DNA of 64,000 nucleotides from Lutraria lutraria. Its lineage: Eukaryota > Mollusca > Bivalvia > Venerida > Mactridae. This document shows, piece by piece, positions 10,896-22,800 of this stretch; the first letter of the stretch is position 1; each line of letters opens with the position of its first letter. Under the pieces are notes generated by a model that did no database searches, was not told where the DNA came from, and saw only the letters and a list, made by a program, of their open reading frames with translations. The DNA lies in contig OZ026840.1 of NCBI GenBank assembly GCA_964023205.1, positions 29,330,064 to 29,394,063 of the forward strand, written 5' to 3'. The position numbers and the translations under genes are program-made.

Positions 10896-13800
10896 AAGGT
10901 CTGCATTCAGCTTCACCCGACCAGTTTCCATGTTTGGTGCAGTAAAGTTTTCGGTTTCCAACAAGTTCCAATCTACCGCGACATCTTTTGACGCGAACAT
11001 ATTCACCGTATAGATACCTGTCTTTAGTTGGCTTGTAAGCTGTTGATCGCACTGGTGGAGCCCCACAGAACACTGAAACCATACGAGCATATACAATATA
11101 CGTATGTGCAAACATACCTTAGAACAGTAACCAGCGAAGCTTGAGAGATAGTCTGGATTACCTGCCCCTAGAGTACTGTGTGAGTTAACGCCGGGAACCA
11201 GGGTTATGAAGAGAAATACAATATATTATGTATGTTTTTTTTGCTTGACTTGGGTCGTTATATTTAAAGGTTTTGTTTTGTATTATACACCTTTTTTCGT
11301 ATCTGACCTTTGTTCACATCTGATCTTTGTTCAAATAAGGTCTTTGTTAACACATGACATTTGTTCAAAGATGGTCTTTGTTCACATATGACCTTTGAGC
11401 ATAAATGACCTTGTTCACATTTGGCTTTTGTTCATAAATGGCATTTTGCACATATGACCTTCGTTAACATTTGACCTTTGTTCACATATGACCTTTGTAA
11501 ACAAGTGACTGTTAATTCAAGTTTTACTGCACAAACGAGTTACATTTATTACAGTTAACATGTTTTAACGAGGCAAACTAGAACTGACCGTTCTAGGCGA
11601 GATGAATGGTTGTTGGAGTGTCTGTCAGGATAGGTTCGACTGTGTTATATGGTGACTAGCCAAATGGATACAGACATGTTTTATAGTGAAAAATGTTGGA
11701 ACTAAATTCCTTTGGTTTTACATTTGAAACCTTCAAGGACTTATTTTCTCATTAGACACTGTCAAAAAGTATCAGCAAAGGGTTCTTACTGTTGCACACC
11801 TTTGATCAGGATGTTGTTGAATAAGGATCCCTTTAATTTTACAAATCGTTCTATATAGTAGCGTTTTTGTCAATGTAATTATCTAACATTACCAAATTAT
11901 CAGCACTTAAGTCACTAGCACATAAACATAGGCCTACATGTAACACATGCGCAATGATTTTAACGAATCAATAAAGTGATTTTCATACAAGCACAGGTAC
12001 AAATTATAAAGCATTTCGTAGATCTTTGCCGCTTGAGCAAATAAAAACATATACGATACGTGTGTATGCTTTAAATACTCACCCTGAACACATTGTGGTA
12101 TTTTCCCGCTCGGGGTGTTGTAAGTGCCATAACTGCACATATATTTGGTAGGATCCGGTACGTACGAAGCTGGACAGGTTAAAACCACGCCATCTCCGTG
12201 AACTACTAATGCTCCATCAGCCAAAATGTCACCATTTGTATTAGTAATCTTTCCTTTGCCGACGATGCCAGGTACAGTGCAGTTATCTAGAAACAACAAA
12301 GTCAAAATTGTACAGTCACAATGACGGGGGTCAATTCTATGACTACACAAAGAAAATAGTACCCTTTATATTTAGAACTACAACGAGCCCCTACTATCTG
12401 ATCCCGGACCCTTTCAAATGGACACCTCTTCCATGAAACCCCATCCACTCTTGACCCACAATCATTACTTTTTTCAATCGCTTCCCTGTCATAAATTTGC
12501 AAATGGGCCCAAAAATCCCTTTAAGTGGCTGGATTATAGTAAAAGACAGGAAACACGTATGAAATACTTCGCCTAACCGATAAAACCCCAAAGCTGATAC
12601 CAAATTATTTTCAAAAAATCTCAACAGAGAATGATATATTGTCGCATCGAGGTATACATAGCAACAATTAAAAAGGAAACAGAACACAAGTGCATTATTA
12701 AGAACGCCTCAGAATTAAGACCACATGCATGAATACCGCCTCTGTCAATGTGTACCATACGGCAGCGCTTTTTAGCAATGCGCAATGACCTGTGTTCTAT
12801 CGCTTGGGGCATTATGGGTATTTCAAGATGGAAGTTATAAACAAGCAGAGTCAAGCGGACATTGAAAATCATGTTCAACTATTGTGTGATATATGGTTCA
12901 AAAGAGCGATAGATGTACGCTTTCAGTTTCTGTAAATTTGAGTAACAATAGCATAATTATTGTGTTACTAATATACAATCAAAATGGTTGTTTTTGTCAT
13001 TTTCAATCCTTCCACGGAACTATATTTTAGCGTATGTATAACTATCCAAATACGGCTGGTAATCAGGTTAAGCGCACGTAGTGACGTGACGCTATGTATA
13101 GATTGTCGCCTCTATATTTCGACTACATCCCAAAGGTGATCTAATAAAGAAGTTTTACTGTGTTTTATACGATTTAAGCACTTACTGGGTTGACACACTG
13201 GATAAAACGGTTCCCATCTTCCTGACAGAGAGCATTTGAATCTAACTGGTAGTTTTCCTTCCACTGCAACCGAATGTCTATCAATACATTCAACCTTGAA
13301 TCCATCTTCATAGTTACCAGTGATTGTTGCATTTGGTACCATTTGACAACTTTGTTGAACTAGAAAGAAACAAAGTACTGAAAGTAATCATGGAAACTGA
13401 ACTTACATAGACTTGCTCTGTAGCATGGAACGGGAATTTGTTTAACAATTGCATGGCGACTGCATAAAAAATTCAGGATTTAGAAATCTTAATTATCGTT
13501 CATTAGCTAAAAAACCAAGTTGTCACATTAATTAAAGAAAACAACAATTATAACTTCATTTTTGACAGGAAAAGAGTGTTCAGCATCGTCGGATTCGTCT
13601 CGAAAACTGTACAACATGGCTGTTACTCTAACATAAAGAGGCTAATTCTTTGTGCTACAAACACCATTCTAACTAGCGCAATTTCTTGTGACCTCACGCA
13701 TTTATAAAACAAAATAAAGAAGGTATACGCTTCTGAAATAATGTCACGTGGATTTTAAGTGAAAACAAGGGATAATTTTCGATTCAATTTCAGATCGCAA

Positions 13801-16800
13801 TTTGCATAAAGAATAAAATACGTTTGTGGATTTTGAAAGAAACATACTCAAATCAGTATTTTAGTACCTGTAATTTATGGCTTACATATTCAATGTCAAA
13901 GCTATGCTACCTGTACCAACATACCTTCACATTTAATGAATTTTAGGTCAAATTCCCATTTCCCATTGTCACAAAACACCGTGTTGTCGTCTTCTACTCC
14001 CGGTGTCTTATATTTGCAGGAAACATTTACCTTTAAAAGTAAGAAAATGTCTTAAAGAAGAATACTTCAAAAGACACTAGTAAGTACACTGTCACATAAT
14101 CAACTGAATATAACTGAACAATTTACAATAATATTTGACAATAAAACAAAGTTTCAGTTATTTTATAATTAGTCTAGTATTTTATTAGGACTGACTGGTT
14201 AGAATGGAAATTAGAAGTTAATGTTATTTAAATTTTCTAAGAATTTTCTAAAAACTCGGGACTAGCTGATGTGTACGGTTTCGGAAGGATTCCGGATAAG
14301 AAAGGTACTGTATAGAAAGGATTCCGAAAAAGAAAGGTTCGGTTTAGAAAGGATTCCGGATAGGAAAGGTTCGGTTTAGAAAGAATGCCGGATAAGAAAG
14401 GTACGTTTAGGCAGGATTCTGGATAAGAAAGGTACTGCATAGACAGGTTTTCGGAAAAGAAAGGTACGGTTTAGAAACGATTCCAGAAAAGAAAGGTACT
14501 GTATATAAAGGAATCCGGAAAAGAAAGGTTCGGTTTAGAAAGGAACCCGGATAAGAAAGGTTCGGTTTAGAAAGAATCCCGGATAAGAAAGGTACGGTTT
14601 AGACATGATTCTGGATAAAAAAGGTTCGGTTTAGAAAGAATTCCGGATAAGAAAGGTTCAGTTCAGAAAGGATTCCGGAGAAGAAAGGTACGGTGTAGAT
14701 ATGATTCCAGATAAGAAAGGTTCGGTTTAGAAATAATTCCGGATAAGAATGGTTCGGTTTAGAAACGATTCCAGAAAAGAAAGGTATTGTATAGATAGGA
14801 ATCCGGATAAGAAAGGATCGGTTTAGAAAGAATTCCGGATAAGAAAGGTGCGGTTTAGACTGGATTCTGGATGAGAAAGGTACGGTTTAGAAAGAATTCC
14901 GGATAAGAAAGGTACGGTTTAGAAAGAATTCCGGATAAGAAAGGTACGGTTTAGAAAGAATTCCGGATAAGAAAGGTTCAGTTCAGAAAGGATTCCGGAG
15001 AAGAAAGGTACGGTGTAGATATGATTCCAAATAAGAAAGGTTCGGTTTAGATATGATTCCAGATAAGAAAGGTTCGGTTTAGAAATAATTCTGGATAAGA
15101 AAGATTCGACTTAGAAAGGATTCGATATAAGGAAGGTACTGTTTATAGAAAGGATTCCGGATAAGAAAGGTTCGGTTTAGAAAGGATTCCAGATAAGAAA
15201 GGTTCGGTTTAGAAAGGATTCCATATAAGAAAGGTTCGATTCAGGAAGGAATCCGGATACGAAAGGTTCGGTTTGGAAAGGATTCCAGATAAGAAAGGTT
15301 CGATTCAGGAAGGAATCCGGATAAGAAAGGTTCGGTTTAGAAAGGATTCCATATAAGAAAGGTTCGATTCAGGAAGGAATCCGGATAAGAAAGGTACGGT
15401 TTAGAAAGGATTCCAGAAAAGAAAGGTTCAATTTAGAAAGGATTCCGGATAAAGAAAGGTTCGGTTTAGAAAGGATTCCGGATAAGAAAGGTTCGGTTTG
15501 GAAACAATTCCGGATAATAAAGGTACGGTTTAGAAAGAATTCCGGATAAGAAAGGTTCGGTTTAGAAAGGATTCCAGAAAAGAAAGGTTCAATTTAGAAA
15601 GGATTCCGGATAAAAAAGGTTCGGTATAGAAAGGATTCCGGATAAGAAAGGTTCGGTTTAGAAATGATTCCGGATAAGAAAGGTACGGTTTAGAAAGAAT
15701 TCCGGATAAGAAAGGTTCGGTTTAGAAAGGATTCCAGATAAGAAATGTTCGGTTTAGAAAGGATTCCGGATAAGAAAGGTTTGGTTTAGAAATAATTCCG
15801 GATAAGAAAGGTACGGTTTAGAAAGGATTCCGGATATGAAAGGTTCAGTTTAGAAAGGATTCCAGATAAGAAAGGTTCAGTTTAGAAAGGATTCCAGATA
15901 AGAAAGGTTCGGTTTAGAAAGGATTCCGGATAAGAAATGTTCGGCTTACAAAGGATTCCAGATAAGAAAGGTTCGGTTTAGAAAGATTCCGGATAAAAAA
16001 GTTTCGGTTAAGAAAGAATTCCGAAAAAGAAAGGTACGGTTTAGAAAGGATTCCGGATAAGAAAGGTCCGGTTTAGAAAGTATTCCGGATAAGAAAGGTT
16101 CGGTTTAGAAAGGATTCCAGATAAGAAAGGTTCGGTTTAGAAAGGATTCCGGATTATTAAGGACTGGATTATTGAGACTTTACTGTACCATGTCATCTGA
16201 CGGAATCTCATCTCCCTGTACTACAATTTCGCCATGATAAGTCAACAGGTATTTCTCGGCGTCAAACTTAACGACACAACTTTCTGAAGAAAAAAAACGC
16301 ACATTGACAGACTTGAAAATTATCAGCCGGTTGGTGATATCGAAAGATTAATTTCAATACAATAGAACCTTAATTATCCGAAAATGACGTGTCCGAAATA
16401 TAAGTTAGAAAAAAAATCCATGGTATCGGACAATCCGTGCTATGGTAAATCTATATCTTTGTGTTTGAATTCGTCATGACTTTGAAAAAGTCGGGACCGA
16501 AATCTCGTTTCGGATTCCACCTTTTTTCGGATAATCCGTTGTCGGAAAATCGGGGTTCGGCTGTAATGTAGTTGTTTCAAAAACTACAACCCATTATTCT
16601 AGGCTATGTTGAATTGTAATGAATTGCATGCTTCACCCAGCACATTACAGTGCCGCACACAACGTCACGTTACCGCTTCGCACCGCAACGCACAACACCG
16701 CATCGCACCGCACTGTACCGCACCGGACTGCACCGCACTGTACCACACCGGACCGGACCGCACCGCACCGTACTTCATCATACAGCACCTCACATAGTTG

Positions 16801-19800
16801 CACACCTCCTTTTGTCGCACAGGACTGTGCAGCACATAGTTAGAACGGGAATTTTAAACATGGAAAGCTCTTATCTCGTAACATTCTTAGACATAACGAA
16901 TATTTGATATTTTAGCAATGAGATGATAAAAAGTTTTATCAATCTTAGAAAAAGATAGATTTAGAGACAAGCTTACCTCTAGGCGCTGCTTCTTTTTGGA
17001 TGTCACAAAACGGTAATTCCCCTTTCCAACTACCGTTGTTGCAAGTATAATTTGTCTCAAAATTATTGCAGTTTCCAAATTCTTTGAGGCTCACCAGCAG
17101 TCGTGTGCGATGGGGAAATGTGATTCCATCTTTAAATAGTATTTCTTCATAATTGGTGTTGAATATCACGTGAAGTGACAGGTCGATTTTTGGATCTTCA
17201 CACGGAGCTGTGGTAACAAGACCATGATCATTATTTTCAAGAATCAAGTGTGTTTTTTTTCACTAGGATTTAACTTCTAACAATCAGAAAGGATGATTTA
17301 GCAACATTTGCAGCTTAAACAATGGAGGAAGGCCTAAGGCAACCACGTGGTGGAACGACTGGTCTTCCTTAAGCTAGCTTGATGACATTCACGCATCAGA
17401 AATCTGGTACTGGAGGGGATTCAAACTCACACTATATTTACATGTGTAAAAAGTAATGACATGTCTTGTTAGAGATGGGCAATGCTTCATATGTACCGTT
17501 ACCTTTTTTACTATGTTCACAGATTTCATGATAATTTGTTTTGATTTGTTGTCCTTTTTATTTTGGGTTTAAGTTATAATACATAGTTCCCATATCTACG
17601 ATATTTACCTCCCTTGGCGGCCATCTTAGTTGGCAAATTTCTTATGCGCTTAATAGAAAAATTCAGAAAATTAGTTAATAAACAACTTAATTTATAAAAA
17701 ATAACTTTGTAATGAAGTTGTTAAGACCCTATGCACATCAGGTTTAAGAAAATGTAGTTGTCACATATAAATGTTCTATATTAAAAATTATCAAAACAAA
17801 AATATAAATATCTTCTATCAATGCTTGTTGAAATTGCCAACTTAGATGGCCGCCAAGGGAGGTAAATATTGTAGATGTGGGAACTATGTATTATATACGG
17901 CGGCTAGTTCGCCTATGCAGTTATCCTGGACTATATTCTAACCAGTACTAACTTACCCTTCCACCAAGAACCAGCAACATCTCTACATGTGGAGGGACAT
18001 CGACATTGTTTCCTCGGAAGGGTATAAGTTACTGTGACTGGGAATCGAACCTGGATTGCCGGGTTACAAATCCAGCGCACTAACAACTGGACCACATACA
18101 CGGCCGCTTGATTTGTTAAACAGGAAGTTACCCGTACTTGCCTTTTGTACCGCAAAGCCGTACATCAAAGGGGCCGCTATACTGACAGAAACATTCACAG
18201 TTACTTCCACCCATGAATCCTTCTTCACATTCATTTAGAGGACAGCCATCTGATAGAAAATAATATTTCTCTAATTATAAAAAATATAATCATATATTAT
18301 AATTAGGGATGTCAATTTGTCAAGATTTTACTAATCGGTTAATCGTTCGTTCATACGAACGATTAATCGATTAACCGTATGTTAATTGTACGAAGTGCTT
18401 ATAAACATGAATTGTCATAAGTTTACGCGACACCGACTAATCACACGGAATGCGATAATGTATATATACATCAATACATATTTACCACTGAAATGTGATG
18501 CATGTATGTACTATCAATTTTCAGTTTATATATATCAATGATCAATTACAAATAACATTATGGCAACTAATAGTAATTTTGTTTACAAAAAAAGTAGATT
18601 ACGGCATACTTGTTTCATACTCAATTTGGTCAGGTTATAATTGGAACATTGGGCGGAGCGTACAACAACGATAATTTGATTGGTTGATTGGTGTAATGAT
18701 GAATTTAATTGTGATTCCACTCGATGTATTTAAGTATTTCACACTTTGTGCAATTGAGTATCAAATGTCAACACGTTCTCATAATTATCAGCCGCTATGT
18801 TTGATGCAAAGATGCAAAATTAAATCATACCAGTGTCTTAACTCAGGGATAATTAATAAAGAACAAGGTTGTCAGTTTATATCAATAAAGATGCAAAAGA
18901 CGAAAAAGGTGATATTGTTCGACGATTTTATTAGCATGTCTTAGTAGAACGTAACACACAACATACGTGTATACATAGTATAACATACATGCATTACCGC
19001 AAAGGTTACATGTTACGTTTTTTTTCATCCAGACAGACGATTTTTTCGGCGATAGTATAACATATCATATTTATTGTATATGACTTGCGATACAATTATC
19101 AAATTGTGAGGAAGTCCCAGACCAAGCAAGTTTACTCGTATATCCAAAAATCGCTTCTCAATTAGTTAATTACACAATCAACTATAAACGTGTCAGTGTG
19201 TATAATGGTCCCAGGTCAGTGTCAATGAATTGTTAATTTGCTCAACTGTCGTATTTTTCGCACCTTTGGTCGACTGGTTTATTGACAAGATAATACGCGC
19301 GTATAGACTTCAAAGTTTCAAAAATGAAAATTTCGATTTTTCTATAGTTTATTATTATATTTTACTTGCTTCTTTCTATTTCTTTCGGTTAATCGATTAA
19401 TGATTTAATAACCGGTTAATCGAACAAACGAACGGTTAATCGATTAATCGATTAACCGTTTACATCCCTAATTATAATGAATACAAATAAAATATTTCTA
19501 GTGAAAGATGACCATTACCAAACACAGCACAATTATCACTATTGGAGGCCAGCAATATTTGGCACAAAATCATCAGAACCCGATTGTACAAATATTGGTT
19601 AATTTTAACCACTGGGTTTAATTTGAGTTTTTTATATATTGTTCAACGGTCCATTCGTAAGCAATGGTAAATTCAGAGCCGACCCTTAGTGAGGGGAGAG
19701 AAGATATAGCCCCTTTTCCTGTGATTCTTCAGACACAGTACTTGGCTCGGTAGTTAGGATGGCGACACCGGAAGTGTTCCTTAGAATTCTAAAGGCGGAG

Positions 19801-22800
19801 CTGAGAATCGAACCCAAGGTCTTTCGTTTAATATTCCAGTACGTTACCACTAGACCACCGATACTGTGGAATCATTAATTTTCGTTGGGGATTTAATTTC
19901 GTGGATTTCGTAGGTCGGCTCATCCACGAAATCAAATCCCCACGAATTTAGAAGGCATTTCTTTTCAAAAATCAAAATTCACTATTTTATGTTACCACGA
20001 AATAGCCATTTTAGTAAAAACCACGAAAATTGAGCCCAACGAAAATAAATGAAAATACAGTGTATAATATAATTTGTCTTTATACATTACATACCTGAAC
20101 ACTTGTATAAATCATTGGCGATTTTCATGTCGTAGAAGCTGAGACTCGGACTAGTACCAATGATGTCTAAATATTTCTTGTCTTTGGGTTCAATCGTAAC
20201 CAGATCGGCTGTTCTATCTATGGAAAAGAACTAAAACAAAACATACACGATGAAGGAACACAGCTAAACATCAGAGTACAGTATATACTGTGTAAGCGTC
20301 CACCTGCAAATAAAGGCCACCATGTGAATAAATGCCATTCTTTAACAAACTGTCATTGAATACTTATATAAATTGACCTCTGAATAAAGGCCACCCATCA
20401 ATCAATAAAGGTCACAATTTGTCTCTCTCGAGGGTTGCCTTTATTTGCAGATTTACTTGTAAACTCAAACCTGTGAACAAAGGCCACCCTTGGGATATAT
20501 AAATGTGGCCTTTATTGAGAGATGATCTTAATTCGGAGGTCAGTTTGTTCTAAATACATGTATTTAATGACGGTTTCTCGCGGAATGACCTTTATTTATA
20601 GGGTAGCCTTTATTTATAGGGTAGCCTTTATTTATAGGGTAGCCTTTATTCATAGGGTAGCCTTTATTCATAGGGCAGCCTTTATTCATAGGGTAGCCTT
20701 TATTCATAGGGTAGCCTTTATTCATAGGGTAGCCTTTATTCATAGGGTAGTCTTTATTTAAAAGGTAGCCTTTATTCATAGGGTAGCCTTTATTCATAGG
20801 GTAACCTTTATTCATAGGGTAGCCTTTATTCGGGGGTGGCTGCAAACACAGAGTCGACTGAACTTCTATAATCATGTTATATGATATAGCCTTATGTTAT
20901 AATACTATCATAGCAACTGAACCCGTAATTTATTTGTTTATTTGGTTTTCAGCCACATTGTGGATTTTAATTGACAACGGGGCTATTTTGAAAGCATTTA
21001 CAATACAGGTGACAACAAAACGTACTTATTTGCCGTATTTTTTTCTAAAACTAGGTATGAAAGTAGTTCATAGAAAAACAAGATGTGTTTTTTAAAATAA
21101 ATCACCGTGACTGTTCTGAAAATACACAAGGTCCTGTAGAGGTTGTTATGAGGAATCAACATATGACATTCGATTATTGTAGGTGGAAGCGTTTTGATTG
21201 TATAGGCAAGGCTAAAGTTTGGTACTAAAACAGACAGACAGGCTGAAAAACAATTTGCCCCCGTATTGATCGATATACAATCAAAGTACTGAAAGTACTC
21301 ATGGAACTGAACTTACATGGACTGGCACTTCAACGGGAACTATTCTTACAACTGCAACTGCATGGCGGATGTAGAAAAAACCGTAATAGTTAGGTACGCA
21401 TGTGAACTAATGCGCGCCGAGCGAGTGACGACTGTTGGAAGCTGAACCATCGCTTGTTTATAAAAAATCACACTTTCAAACCTACTAAACCCTAAACCCG
21501 AAACTCATCAAAAATCGCACCATACATCAGTTGTAGGCCGTAGACGAGGCAAGAAAAGTAAGTAATATTTGTACTTACAAATTTCCCATAATGCATTACA
21601 CTGTATAAATCATACGGTTTGTTATAAGCATTGTAGTCATTGGCAACCAGTGGGTCAAATTGGAATTCCTTATCCTTCTGTACATTCTTATAATTTATAG
21701 TGACGTACTGGTCACGTGTTGATCTCATGTGCTCGTGGTAAAACCCAAGGGCGTGACCAATCTCATGTACAAGAATTTCTTTCTGGATAAAATAGATGTA
21801 ATGATTGATTTGACATGTATACGCTAATGAAATAACTAAAATCAAGTTGATATCGCCGAATGTAAAATTAAATAGGACTGAATGCAAGTTTAAGTTTATT
21901 TATTTTACATCGATGTAGAGCAAGTTCTTACAACTTATATTAACTACTCTCGATTACTGTTTCCTGGATTCTGACCAGTACTCGCGCCGAAAGAAGGGAT
22001 TGTAAAGATTCCGGTCAAAGTCCGCCACTGACGGGAAACCAACCCGCAACCTCCGGGTGAGGAGTCCGACCCTCTGTCCCTACACAACTGCTCCTCCCAT
22101 CATATCCATTGAGAAAATATTTGTTTCTGGTTACGTGCTCATTAAAAATTGGGTTTTAAACTTTTTGCAAGAGTTGTTGCCCTTGTTGAAAATAGAAAAA
22201 TATGTTACAGTTGATATTGCACGGCGACCAATATTTTTCCTAATCAAATAAATTTGACACTGTACTATTATATCTTTTTGCAACGAGTTTTCATTGAAAT
22301 GGATGATCTTTTTTAATCTCTGAAAACATGATTATGAAGAATATCCGATGATTGTTTTTTGTTTTTAAAGGTAAATAATTTTCTGTTATTGAACTATACA
22401 AATCAAAGTACTGAATGTACTCATGCAAACTGAACTAGCATAGACTTGCACTTCTACATAGAACGAGAACTGGTTTAATAATTGCATGGCGGACGTAAAT
22501 AATCGTAGCACTTAAGGTCCGCATAAAATTTCATTCGCGACGAGCTAGTGACGGATATGGAAAGCTGTACTATCGTTCAGTTTCAAAATGTAGTTTTATG
22601 GCAAAATTACTGGATATACTTACGTGCATACAACCTCTGTCTAAATTGATTGGCTGGAATCCTTCGAGTCGACCAACTGCAGATTCACATACTCTGTTCA
22701 GATAAAGGGAGATTATTTGGACAAAACTTCGCAATGAAACAACATTTACAGTACACATTAAACAAATATTGATTTTTTCGAAATCAGCTCTTGCTTTTTA

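Noticed and set aside
12394..12878. Overlapping minus frames of 66-97 codons between sushi exons
   Set aside because: No domain signature, no phase-compatible splice borders, and repeat-like composition.
14268..16153. CRISPR array (about 32-bp repeats, about 59 copies)
   Set aside because: There are no unique spacers between the units and no cas genes; it is a eukaryotic intronic minisatellite.
16606..16907. Three overlapping His/Thr/Arg-rich frames
   Set aside because: A degenerate CACCGCAC repeat open in all frames; not coding.
18684..18944. 86-codon frame inside the hAT-like element as a transposase remnant
   Set aside because: No hAT catalytic or dimerisation motif; the composition is that of random AT-rich DNA.
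20522..20875. Repeated FIHRVA and MNKGYP frames resembling a repeat protein
   Set aside because: They come from an 18-bp array inside an F1 MITE; the period is a multiple of three by chance.
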